From assembly GCA_023301785.1 (NCBI GenBank), contig JALZUF010000110.1, forward strand, positions 1 to 6,762: a stretch of DNA of 6,762 bases, read 5' to 3'. A program made the position numbers and the translations under genes. Shown piece by piece: positions 1-6,654 of the stretch; within the stretch, counting starts at the first letter, position 1; the number at the start of each line of letters is the position of its first letter. This stretch comes from Alphaproteobacteria bacterium. GTDB lineage: Bacteria; Pseudomonadota; Alphaproteobacteria; Micavibrionales; Micavibrionaceae. The notes beneath the pieces were generated by a model. It saw only the letters and a list, made by a program, of their open reading frames with translations, was not told where the DNA came from and ran no database searches.

Positions 1-1
1 C

Positions 2-256
2 AAAGATGATGTTGTCTGGCACATCGGTGATCGCGCCAAAGATGTCACCGCAACCATGAACGCCAACAAAATCGCTGATTGCACTTTTGTGCCTTTTTCA
101 TACGGGCCAAGCGCCGCGCTAATGATCTTAAAGGTGATCAAAAGCACCGATAATATTATCGTGACTTATCCTGAGTTTTTGGAAAAACTAACGGAGCTTC
201 TCGGCGAACCTGAAGATGCCAGCAATCAGCGCAACATATCCAACTCTGCATCATAG
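2..256 (+). CDS. HAD-family hydrolase, C-terminal fragment (5' end outside window)
   Basis: This is the last 84 codons of a gene that begins before the window; the frame is open from base 2 to the TAG at 254-256. The first visible residues read DDVVWHIGDRAKDV, which fits motif IV of the haloacid dehalogenase (HAD) superfamily: hydrophobic residues, then G-D-x3-D, the acidic pair that binds Mg2+ in these phosphatases. What follows resembles the end of small phosphoglycolate-phosphatase-like HAD proteins, with a strand (CTFVPFSYG) and a closing helix (FLEKLTELLGE). The nucleophile motif DxDxT and the cap domain would lie upstream and cannot be seen, so the substrate is unknown. An internal ATG at 56 is not the real start, because the HAD motif precedes it. 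The stop lies 31 bp inside the 3' end of the opposing sppA gene. Confidence 0.65.
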   Translation, partial: KDDVVWHIGDRAKDVTATMNANKIADCTFVPFSYGPSAALMILKVIKSTDNIIVTYPEFLEKLTELLGEPEDASNQRNISNSAS

Positions 257-2097
257 ACAGATGTATGGTTGCCCGTGCTCAGCACATGTTGCTGCGTTGT
301 ATAACTATTGAACATTTTGGCCATACGGCTTTCCGCGCCAAACATAATTTTCATGAAATGTCCTAAACCAACCTCTTGTCCAAACAATTCAAGAACACGT
401 TCAAGCCCATTTAATTCACGCGGCATTTGAATGACATTTAAATCACGACGATCTTTCTTACCCAACAAAATCGCCGTTTCATCTAACGCATCATTCAATC
501 CACCAATCTGATCCACAAGTCCACGCTTCAGAGCTTGCGATCCAGTCCAAGCGCGACCTTTTGCAACAGTTCGTGCATCTTCTTTAGACATTTTACGACC
601 TTCAGAAACACGAGAAACAAATGCATCATAAACATCATCAATAAGAACAGTCATTCTTGCTTGCGCGTTTTCATCGAACTTTTTGTGAATGGAGAAAATA
701 TCTGCATTCTCACCAAATTTTGGACCTTGCCAATTGATGTTTGCTTTATCAAACAAATCAGAGCCTTCAAATTTCCCCATAATCACACCAATTGATCCTG
801 TAATCGTTCCAGAGTTCGCTAAAATTTTATCCGCATGCGTTGAAATCCAATATCCGCCGCTGGCGGCGACTGGTCCCATTGAGACGATGACTTTCTTACC
901 TTTTTCTTGCGCGCGTACAAGTGCGTGACGGATAGTTTCGGACGCCGTTGGTGATCCGCCAGGTGAGTCAACGCGTAGTACGATTGCCTTGATATCATCA
1001 TCATTATAAGCCGTCGCAATGGCTTGGGTAATTTCATACGCGCCTGCGTTTCCGCCTGCACCTTTGTGGTCAACAATAGCACCAATCACATAAATAAGGG
1101 CAACATCATCTGCGGTTTTAGCTCTAGGAACTTTGTTTTGTTTGCTCTGTGAATAACGTGCCAAGGTTACAAGCTCCACAGACTCATCATCTGGATCGCC
1201 TGAAATGCTTTCACGAATTTCAGAGAGCATTTTATCGCCGTAATCTAAACGATCGAGAAGCTTCGCATTAAGACCTTCTTTATCTGTCATGATGCCTTTG
1301 TCTACAAGAGCCATTAGTTGAGGTTGACTGATTTCTCTTTCCTTGGAAATATCATTTAACATCGTGACGGAAAGATTATTGAGCAATGATGTCAGAGCCA
1401 CTTCGTTTGCAGGCGACATTTCAGAATTTGTAAAATTTTCCATCGCGCTTTTGAATTCTTCACGTTGGAAGAATTGCGCGCTCACACCAACTTTATCCAT
1501 GAGATCTTTCGCAAAAGGCATCTCCATGCTGATGCCTGATACGGACATCATACCAATCGGTTGCATCCAGATTTCATCAAACACACTGGCGAGATAATAC
1601 TGCCCTAAGCCGCCCATCGCATCAGTGTATGAGGATGAGTAAACTTTGGTGAATTTACCGCCTTCTTTAAATTTATTGATCGCCGCGCGTAGCTCTTGCG
1701 TGTGCGCCATATTGATTGCCGCGCCATTTAGATTAAAGACTAAACCTTTAACACGCGCATCATCTTTGGCACGTTCAATCGTATCAATCACGTTGCGTAA
1801 GGTTGGTTGCGTGAATGGAAAAGGTTCTAATATAGTCGGCTTTACTTGCGCTTCGGAGATGCCATTCTTCATATCAAAATAAAGGATGATATCTTCTGGT
1901 AATGGTGCTGCAGATTTTTTGGACATTGTGACAATCAAAAAGACAGATATCAATGTTGATATCAAAACCATCGCACCAATAACCATGCAAGTTTTCTTTA
2001 GAGCGCCGCCAAGAATAGACCAAACATTCCAGCGCTTAGCCTTAATCGCACGTTCGTTCTTTTTTGGTTTATAAAATAAAGAGCCAAAATTTTTCAT
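226..2097 (-). CDS. sppA: Signal peptide peptidase SppA, 67K type (protease IV)
   Basis: This inner-membrane serine protease degrades cleaved signal peptides and some membrane proteins. At 623 residues it matches the duplicated 67K form (E. coli SppA is about 618), not the short Gram-positive form. A basic cytoplasmic N-terminus (1-35) is followed by one membrane anchor at about 36-57. The N-terminal crotonase-like half carries the catalytic lysine, K216 in EEFKSAMENF, corresponding to E. coli K209. The C-terminal half has the VDSPGGS loop (376-382) and the nucleophile S413 in VAASGGYWIST, corresponding to E. coli S409, followed by TGSIGV. Both residues of the Ser-Lys dyad are present, so the enzyme should be active. 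The ATG at 2097 has a weak AGAAAG Shine-Dalgarno at 2110-2105, 7 nt upstream. The gene starts 31 bp after aroC ends, with no terminator between them, so cotranscription is likely. Its last 31 bp overlap the opposing HAD gene. Confidence 0.95.
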   Translation of the reverse strand: MKNFGSLFYKPKKNERAIKAKRWNVWSILGGALKKTCMVIGAMVLISTLISVFLIVTMSKKSAAPLPEDIILYFDMKNGISEAQVKPTILEPFPFTQPTLRNVIDTIERAKDDARVKGLVFNLNGAAINMAHTQELRAAINKFKEGGKFTKVYSSSYTDAMGGLGQYYLASVFDEIWMQPIGMMSVSGISMEMPFAKDLMDKVGVSAQFFQREEFKSAMENFTNSEMSPANEVALTSLLNNLSVTMLNDISKEREISQPQLMALVDKGIMTDKEGLNAKLLDRLDYGDKMLSEIRESISGDPDDESVELVTLARYSQSKQNKVPRAKTADDVALIYVIGAIVDHKGAGGNAGAYEITQAIATAYNDDDIKAIVLRVDSPGGSPTASETIRHALVRAQEKGKKVIVSMGPVAASGGYWISTHADKILANSGTITGSIGVIMGKFEGSDLFDKANINWQGPKFGENADIFSIHKKFDENAQARMTVLIDDVYDAFVSRVSEGRKMSKEDARTVAKGRAWTGSQALKRGLVDQIGGLNDALDETAILLGKKDRRDLNVIQMPRELNGLERVLELFGQEVGLGHFMKIMFGAESRMAKMFNSYTTQQHVLSTGNHTSVYDAELDMLR

Positions 2098-2128
2098 CGA
2101 AAATCTTTCTATAGAGTAAAATGTAGAA

Positions 2129-3199
2129 TTATAAACACTGCGCCTTGTGGCGTAGCCAATGATCGGCGAGGACGCAGGCCATCATGGCTTCGCATACTGG
2201 TGTGCCGCGTAAGCCAACACAAGGATCATGACGACCCTTTGTGATAATTTCGGTTTCATTACCAGCCTTATCAATTGTTTTAACTGGCGTTAAAATTGAG
2301 CTGGTCGGTTTAAAAGCAACACGCACAACAATATCTTGCCCAGATGAGATGCCGCCTAAAATCCCGCCAGCGTTATTTGAGGTAAAGCCGTCTTTGGTGA
2401 TTTCATCGGCGTTTTGTTCGCCGCCCCATTCAACGGCTTCAAACCCAGCGCCAATTTCAACAGCTTTGGTTGCGTTAATGGACATCATGGCTTTTGCCAA
2501 ATCTGAATCAAGCTTGTCGTATACTGGTGCGCCGAGGCCTGCAGGAATACCGCTGGCGTGAACTTCAACAATGGCGCCTGCGCTTGAGCCATTTTTACGT
2601 TGACCATCTAAATAGTCTTCCCATGTTTTTGCGGCTTCAATATCAGGACACCAAAATGGGTTCTTATCAACTTGATCCCAGTCAAAATTATCACGGTTTA
2701 TTTTATGGGGCCCAACCTGAACCACCGCGCCGCGGATGGAAACGTTTGCGCCAATTTGTGTCGCAAGAACTTTGCGCGCAATCGCACCTGCGGCAACACG
2801 GTTTGCGGTTTCACGTGCAGAGGATCTGCCGCCGCCGCGATAATCGCGAATGCCGTATTTCTCGTTGTAAGTATAATCCGCATGACCTGGGCGGAATTTG
2901 TCTTTTATATCGCCATAGTCTTTTGATTTTTGATCAACATTTTCAATCAATAAGCCAATAGGCGCACCTGTTGTTTTGCCTTCGAATACGCCAGATAGAA
3001 TTTTGATTTGGTCAGGCTCTTTACGTTGTGTTGTAAATTTGCTTTGACCCGGTTTACGGCGATCTAGAAACCCTTGGATGTCCTCCTCAGACAGCTCAAT
3101 TAACGGCGGTACACCATCAACGATGGCACCAATGGCTGGCCCGTGGCTTTCGCCGAAGGTTTGATACTGAAATAATGTTCCAAAACGATTTCCTGACAT
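2129..3199 (-). CDS. aroC: Chorismate synthase
   Basis: Cytoplasmic chorismate synthase catalyses the last shikimate-pathway step: FMN-dependent 1,4-elimination of phosphate from 5-enolpyruvylshikimate-3-phosphate to give chorismate, the precursor of aromatic amino acids, folate and ubiquinone. The 356-residue length is normal for the bacterial enzyme. The three family signatures are visible: TFGESHG at 14-20 (His19), the block from GGGRSSARETANR onward at 122-134, and RHDPCVGLRGTP at 323-334. His106 in RPGHADYTY is the second conserved histidine, so the active site looks intact. The start is clear because MSGNRFGTLF is the canonical N-terminus, although no good Shine-Dalgarno sits close to this ATG; an AAGGGG lies about 20 nt upstream, in front of an ATG-TAA. 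The gene is probably cotranscribed with sppA downstream and is divergent from the nucleotidyltransferase-like gene. Confidence 0.97.
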   Translation of the reverse strand: MSGNRFGTLFQYQTFGESHGPAIGAIVDGVPPLIELSEEDIQGFLDRRKPGQSKFTTQRKEPDQIKILSGVFEGKTTGAPIGLLIENVDQKSKDYGDIKDKFRPGHADYTYNEKYGIRDYRGGGRSSARETANRVAAGAIARKVLATQIGANVSIRGAVVQVGPHKINRDNFDWDQVDKNPFWCPDIEAAKTWEDYLDGQRKNGSSAGAIVEVHASGIPAGLGAPVYDKLDSDLAKAMMSINATKAVEIGAGFEAVEWGGEQNADEITKDGFTSNNAGGILGGISSGQDIVVRVAFKPTSSILTPVKTIDKAGNETEIITKGRHDPCVGLRGTPVCEAMMACVLADHWLRHKAQCL

Positions 3200-3209
3200 G
3201 CTTATGAAT

Positions 3210-3225
3210 TTACATGAAACCCCTT
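3210..3225 (-). promoter_or_regulatory. Possible start-stop element (SD + ATG-TAA) in the aroC leader
   Basis: On the minus strand the aroC leader contains AAGGGG (3225-3220), 4 nt, then ATG TAA (3215-3210). Ten more bases follow before the aroC ATG. It is out of frame with aroC. The only purine-rich Shine-Dalgarno-like sequence in the leader is therefore placed to serve a one-codon ORF instead of aroC itself. It may reload ribosomes onto aroC, or it may be chance. This is inference from spacing only. Confidence 0.25.
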
Positions 3226-3250
3226 AAATGACAATGGTTTATAGGTAATT

Positions 3251-3280
3251 TTGATAATATTTATGTCTTGACATAATGAT
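3251..3280 (+). promoter_or_regulatory. Putative promoter of the nucleotidyltransferase-like gene
   Basis: Two overlapping sigma70-like options are visible in this AT-rich stretch. One is TTGATA (3251-3256) with AATGAT (3275-3280) at 18 bp. The other is TTGACA (3268-3273) with a weak TATTAA (3289-3294) at 15 bp. Neither is a strong match, but both would start transcription downstream of 3276, which favours the later translation start at 3321. Confidence 0.3.
3261..3276. promoter_or_regulatory. 16 bp perfect palindrome, candidate operator between divergent genes
   Basis: TTATGTC-TT-GACATAA is a perfect inverted repeat (7 bp arms, 2 bp centre). It lies in the 76-121 bp gap between aroC (-) and the nucleotidyltransferase-like gene (+), and overlaps the TTGACA box of the latter. 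Its size and symmetry suit a dimeric helix-turn-helix repressor, but no such regulator is encoded in the window. The pairing is seen directly; the operator role is inferred. Confidence 0.35.
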
Positions 3281-3320
3281 TAATGCCGTATTAACTTACT
3301 GTTCTTATGTAATAATAAAA

Positions 3321-3950
3321 ATGAGTGCCAATATGGTTGCAAAACGACAAGCTAAAAATTATGTTTTTGATGACATGAATTTTATTGAACGCATGGTTGG
3401 GGAACAACGTAAGTATGCCGATAGAGTTAATGTGAGACATGGTCGATTTTTGGTTGCTCAAACCTCTGGTGTCTTTGACAATATGTATAAACCCAGCCCT
3501 ATTGATGTTGCATTTTTAGAGACTGCGAAACGATATAGCGAATTTCTTATCGCAACCGTAACCAGCGACGAACAAATCGAACATGATGGCGGCGCTCCCG
3601 CTAGAAAGAACGCCAAACAACGTGCCCTTGAAGTGGCCTCTTTAGGTATTGTGGATGTGGTATCGATTACTCCATTTGATCCCGACAATGGAATTGCAGC
3701 CTCATTTACAGCAATTCAAGGGACGCAACCTGATATGATTTTCTACGAAGGGCAAAATGGATTTAATAATGGGCAAGATCTGTTACCTCATTTAGAACAA
3801 GCCGAACACGAGTTTGGAACAAGGTTCTGCCTTGTTAGCGATAACATGAGGTATGGTAAAGACAATCGCGCCCGTAGAGAGCTACAAGATATTACAGATG
3901 GTGGAAGACCGCACCCTGCCGCTATGGCTGGTGGAATGAAAGTCGCTTAA
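3321..3950 (+). CDS. Degenerate HldE/TagD-like nucleotidyltransferase-fold protein, HxGH motif missing
   Basis: No named gene is recognised, but residues 43-145 follow the order of the cytidylyltransferase-like domain seen in HldE (C-terminal half), RfaE2 and TagD. There is a strand then TSGVFD (48-53), where the family has TNGCFD; then FLETAKR, FLIATVTSDEQ (where the family has V.VNSDES), GGAPARKN, QRALEVASLGIVDVV, PFDPDNG, and QPDMIFYEG (family PD.LVKGGDY). The catalytic HxGH that should follow the FD is replaced by NMYKPSPID, with no histidine. The ISSTxxR-type loop is also absent; RYGKDNRARRE stands in its place (177-187). Nucleotidyl transfer by the usual mechanism is therefore doubtful, and a binding or regulatory role is possible. 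Translation could start at 3276 (15 codons longer), 3321 or 3333. None has a clear Shine-Dalgarno; 3321 is preferred because 3276 lies inside a palindrome and promoter region. The gene is divergent from aroC and convergent with fabI, 4 bp apart. Confidence 0.7.
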   Translation: MSANMVAKRQAKNYVFDDMNFIERMVGEQRKYADRVNVRHGRFLVAQTSGVFDNMYKPSPIDVAFLETAKRYSEFLIATVTSDEQIEHDGGAPARKNAKQRALEVASLGIVDVVSITPFDPDNGIAASFTAIQGTQPDMIFYEGQNGFNNGQDLLPHLEQAEHEFGTRFCLVSDNMRYGKDNRARRELQDITDGGRPHPAAMAGGMKVA

Positions 3951-3961
3951 AGTTTTAAGCG
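3944..3961. terminator. Hairpin palindrome holding both convergent stop codons, possible weak bidirectional terminator
   Basis: CGCTTAAA-GT-TTTAAGCG is a perfect inverted repeat with 8 bp arms. It contains the TAA of the + gene (3948-3950) and the TAA of fabI on - (3955-3957). Since both genes must stop here and no other terminator is visible, the hairpin may serve both. It is AT-rich and lacks a clear following T-tract (on + it is followed by GCTTCGTCTTTTTT), so any termination may be inefficient. Confidence 0.4.
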
Positions 3962-4809
3962 GCTTCGTCTTTTTTAGGGGCGAGTGAAGTTAAAAGCGCA
4001 CCCGTTTCGGCGGCCGTATCCACAGCGCACATCCCAACAGTGTGATAACCACTATCAACGTGCAAGCATTCGCCTGTTACGCCACTAGCAAGGTCAGACA
4101 GCAAGAACAAACCTGAACGACCCACATCATCAATGGTTACATTACGGCGAAGCGGTGAATTAAGCTCGTTCCATTTCAAAATAGCACGGAAATCACCAAT
4201 ACCACTGGCGGCCAATGTTTTGATTGGACCAGCAGAAATTGCGTTCACACGGATATTCTGTGGGCCAAGATCATTGGCGAGATATTTAACGGAAGCTTCT
4301 AAGGCGGCTTTTGCGACGCCCATGACGTTATAATGCGGCATGACTTGCTCAGCACCATAATAAGTCAAAGTTACGAGACTTCCACCGTCTTTCATCAAAG
4401 GGGCGGCGCGCTTTGCAACAGAAGTGAAAGAAAAAACAGAAATATCCATTGTTTTCAAGAAGTTATCACGAGATGTATCAACATACATGCCATCGAGTTC
4501 ATTTTTATCAGAAAAGGCGATTGCATGAACAATAAAATCAATCTTACCCCATTTTTGTTCAATAATATCAAAAGCTTGGTCGATACTCGCTTCATCTGTG
4601 ACATCACAAGGCAACATGATATCTGATCCAACACTTTCCGCGAGTGGCTTAACACGCTTTTCTAAGGCATCGCCTTGGTACGTAAACGCAAGCTCAGCGC
4701 CTGCTTCATGTGCAGCTTTTGAAATACCCCACGCGATAGAGCGATCATTGGCTACGCCCATTATTAAACCACGCTTCCCAGCAAGCCAATTTGATGTTTT
4801 TTCAGTCAT
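3955..4809 (-). CDS. fabI: Enoyl-[acyl-carrier-protein] reductase, NADH type
   Basis: FabI performs the last reduction of each type II fatty-acid elongation cycle, converting trans-2-enoyl-ACP to acyl-ACP with NAD(P)H in the cytoplasm. It is an atypical short-chain dehydrogenase. The cofactor loop GVANDRSIAWG is at 18-28, the CDVTD nucleotide contact at 68-72, and the catalytic Y160-x6-K167 pair in HYNVMGVAK, with Y150 matching the second conserved tyrosine (E. coli Y146). NAISAGPIKTLAASGI and HVDSGYH complete the family pattern. The length is 284 residues against about 262 in E. coli; the excess is mainly a polar tail after about residue 262. Residue 98 is Ala where E. coli has Gly93. The start is fixed by an in-frame TGA 7-9 nt upstream. 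The best Shine-Dalgarno, GAAGGA, lies 13 nt away, which is long. The gene converges on the nucleotidyltransferase-like gene. Confidence 0.96.
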   Translation of the reverse strand: MTEKTSNWLAGKRGLIMGVANDRSIAWGISKAAHEAGAELAFTYQGDALEKRVKPLAESVGSDIMLPCDVTDEASIDQAFDIIEQKWGKIDFIVHAIAFSDKNELDGMYVDTSRDNFLKTMDISVFSFTSVAKRAAPLMKDGGSLVTLTYYGAEQVMPHYNVMGVAKAALEASVKYLANDLGPQNIRVNAISAGPIKTLAASGIGDFRAILKWNELNSPLRRNVTIDDVGRSGLFLLSDLASGVTGECLHVDSGYHTVGMCAVDTAAETGALLTSLAPKKDEAA

Positions 4810-4834
4810 TTTTAGTCACATTTCCTTCAATATA

Positions 4835-4862
4835 ATCGTAAAAAGCATCTTACACTTTTCAA
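4835..4862 (-). promoter_or_regulatory. fabI: Putative fabI promoter
   Basis: On the minus strand, TTGAAA (4862-4857, five of six to consensus) and TACGAT (4840-4835, four of six) are separated by 16 bp, ending 25 bp before the fabI ATG. This would give a short leader with GAAGGA at 4828-4823. An alternative is TAGACG with TAAGAT at 18 bp, slightly further upstream. These are judged by eye only. Confidence 0.35.
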
Positions 4863-4940
4863 ATTACCCACGTCTAGTCTCTTATTGTTACAATTCCTTA
4901 CAGTCTTAATTCATCAAAAAAGGCTCTTTTACCCCTGATT

Positions 4941-4972
4941 TTGACGTTTTGTTAACCTATTTTTCATACAAT
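4941..4972 (+). promoter_or_regulatory. Weak candidate promoter of the 528-codon gene
   Basis: A TTGACG box (4941-4946) precedes CATACAAT (4965-4972). Spacing is 18 bp to CATACA or 20 bp to the better hexamer TACAAT, so the match is imperfect. It is the best sigma70-like pair on + in the 200 bp fabI-divergent gap, and otherwise that gap shows only AT-rich sequence. Confidence 0.25.
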
Positions 4973-4997
4973 AGGATGGAATGGGACGACAGTATTT

Positions 4998-5002
4998 AAG
5001 GG
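4998..5002 (+). promoter_or_regulatory. Ribosome binding site fixing the start at 5010
   Basis: AAGGG lies 7 nt before the ATG at 5010. This is ideal spacing and supports that start for the 528-codon gene. It is the clearest Shine-Dalgarno in the window. Confidence 0.6.
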
Positions 5003-5009
5003 CAATTTA

Positions 5010-6596
5010 ATGGGTATATCGGACAGCCGATTACAGAATATTATAAATACAGTAACGCACGACATAGGTTTTGCGTACCCTGGGCTATCCTTATATTTCA
5101 TCACACACCATCATGGAAAACTGCGCGAATCTATATCCTTAGCGGAACATGAGATTATTTCTCATCCAGCAGGTAACGCCGCGCGGGCGATTGTGAAGAA
5201 GTTTTCAAACAGCGAACAATCATCGTTTTTAGGTCTGGCCATTCATAGTAAAAGTTCAATGATGGGACTTAGAAAAGAAGAGAATCTCCTTGGGTTATTT
5301 AATGTCAACAAATCGGATTTTGCAGATGAGAAAGAGGCACGTGCTTTGATCTACCAGCTTTCTTGGCATGCCATTGACCTGTATGACATCAGAACACAAA
5401 AGCAGTATCGAAATAAATTTAAATCAGGTCCGATGATTCCAAAACGTTCAGCCATGAATACGGCGAAAGCCAATTTACAGGCCGATGCGTTTGCTATTAT
5501 TTTAGCCAAGCTAAAACATGAAGAAGATTTATTGCCGTATATTTCACAAAAACGGGCGCAAGATGCGCTTGGTTCCAAAAGTAATTACAAGCCAGAACAG
5601 TACCCATCTGTTATTGCCATGGAAGCCTGTAAAATTGCGATGGAAGAATTAGCCAACACGCCAACAAGCACAAATGATATCTTAGCGACAGCGCGCCAAT
5701 TCTCAACGGATATTGGACATACGTTCGATGAAGAAAATATCAAGCAGTGGTGGAATTTTTCTATTCCTGCACAAGACATGGCATGGAGAGAATACAGCAA
5801 AGATCATATTTTAGGGGCGGCCATTCACACGAGTAATGACCCCTATGTGCGCTCAATTGGATATTTGGTTCAAGAAGTGACCGAAATTGAACCGATAAAC
5901 TCTGACACTTTACATGAAAATTATAATACTTTTATTGACCAAGCTCTTTTGAGAAAACTTCACAACGAGATGGTCGAAAATATTTTTGAAGATGCTATTG
6001 CGCAAGGCTTAGAAGAAGCGAGCAGCCGTTCTTTCTTAAACGCGGCCAACCGCTTAAACGAATCCCTTACCGAAGGGAATATTATCGGTTGGTGTTCGAA
6101 TGCCCTTCAAGATGCCGCGCATGCGTTTGAACGTGCGTTGTTAAATGGCGCACAACCAGAGCAAGCCGCGCGGATGCAATTTGAAGGTAATAAAAATGCA
6201 CCACATTGGGATGCCTTGAAAAATTTAGGTAAAAAGATTGTCGATCAAAAACGTCAAGGTTTTGCCGTGACGATGGGACATATCGCAGAAATCTGTCATA
6301 ATAATCCTGCCTTTGCACCCGTTTTAGATTCATTAAAGATTACAATGAACGATCCATCTTATGTTCAGAAATTAGAAGCGGCAAACGACTTTGCCATGAC
6401 AAACATCCCTGCCCCAGTACAACCTGCACCGCAAGGACCAGCGCCAAACGCACCAGTGCCAAATGCACCCGCGCTTCATAACGCCCCAACATTTGGCGGC
6501 GGATCGAGTGGACATAGGCAAGCCGTCTATCATCGTCAAAGACAGGCGCAGCTTGAAAAAGAAAAAGCTGAAAGCACAACTGAAGAAACACAATAA
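5010..6596 (+). CDS. Uncharacterised 528-residue protein, helical, with Pro/Ala-rich linker and charged tail
   Basis: I do not recognise this family. No signal peptide or membrane segment is visible, so a cytoplasmic location is likely. Residues 1-125 look like a mixed domain rich in histidine and acidic residues (HHH at 33-35, AEHEIISH at 45-52, SWHAIDLYD at 118-126). Residues 140-295 are mostly helical, with several aromatic or polar stretches (SGPMIPKRS, IKQWWNFS, PAQDMAWREYSKDHILGAAI, DPYVRSIGYLVQEV) that read like conserved cores. Residues 300-460 are again helical. A Pro/Ala/Asn-rich linker covers 466-493, followed by GGGSSG and a strongly charged C-terminus (QRQAQLEKEKAE). The linker resembles those joining a folded body to a protein-binding tail. 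It is not a recognisable HExxH metalloprotease. A good AAGGG Shine-Dalgarno and a strong terminator bracket it, so it is probably transcribed alone. Composition matches its neighbours. Confidence 0.85.
   Translation: MGISDSRLQNIINTVTHDIGFAYPGLSLYFITHHHGKLRESISLAEHEIISHPAGNAARAIVKKFSNSEQSSFLGLAIHSKSSMMGLRKEENLLGLFNVNKSDFADEKEARALIYQLSWHAIDLYDIRTQKQYRNKFKSGPMIPKRSAMNTAKANLQADAFAIILAKLKHEEDLLPYISQKRAQDALGSKSNYKPEQYPSVIAMEACKIAMEELANTPTSTNDILATARQFSTDIGHTFDEENIKQWWNFSIPAQDMAWREYSKDHILGAAIHTSNDPYVRSIGYLVQEVTEIEPINSDTLHENYNTFIDQALLRKLHNEMVENIFEDAIAQGLEEASSRSFLNAANRLNESLTEGNIIGWCSNALQDAAHAFERALLNGAQPEQAARMQFEGNKNAPHWDALKNLGKKIVDQKRQGFAVTMGHIAEICHNNPAFAPVLDSLKITMNDPSYVQKLEAANDFAMTNIPAPVQPAPQGPAPNAPVPNAPALHNAPTFGGGSSGHRQAVYHRQRQAQLEKEKAESTTEETQ
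6443..6472 (+). repeat. 15 bp tandem repeat, two imperfect copies, encoding PNAP(V/A)
   Basis: GCCAAACGCACCAGT is followed directly by GCCAAATGCACCCGC, matching at 12 of 15 bases. It lies in the linker of the 528-residue protein (residues 479-488, PNAPVPNAPA). It is in frame, so changes in copy number would lengthen or shorten the linker without breaking the gene. Confidence 0.6.
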
Positions 6597-6627
6597 AAAA
6601 ACCGCCTTAATATTAAGAGCGGTTTTT
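6597..6627. terminator. Bidirectional Rho-independent terminator
   Basis: AAAAACCGC (6597-6605) pairs with GCGGTTTTT (6619-6627). The stem continues inward through CTTA/TAAG, with one bulged A, to an ATAT loop. On + it ends in TTTTT directly after the 528-codon gene. On - the same hairpin ends in seven T, serving the surface-antigen gene that converges from the right. Confidence 0.9.
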
Positions 6628-6654
6628 CTAATTCTTATTTAAAAATCAAAAGCC

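Noticed and set aside
56..256. A separate small 66-codon gene starting at 56
   Set aside because: The frame is open to the window edge and the HAD motif IV lies upstream of this ATG, so it is the tail of a longer gene.
2494..2961. 155-codon + frame opposite aroC
   Set aside because: It is antisense to a well conserved aroC, has no recognisable motif or ribosome binding site, and is best explained as a shadow of aroC codon use.
3276..3320. Fifteen-codon N-terminal extension of the nucleotidyltransferase-like protein (start at 3276)
   Set aside because: Its ATG lies on the edge of the 16 bp palindrome and inside the likely promoter, it has no Shine-Dalgarno, and the added residues contribute nothing to the domain. 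It is not fully excluded.
4816..4828. GAAGGAA followed by ATG-TGA before fabI, resembling the start-stop element upstream of aroC
   Set aside because: The Shine-Dalgarno abuts the ATG directly, too close for initiation there; it more likely serves fabI with long spacing.
5142..5165. Possible zinc-metalloprotease motif in the 528-residue protein (HEIISH)
   Set aside because: The spacing is HExxxH, not HExxH, and no downstream third ligand pattern of a known metalloprotease clan is apparent.
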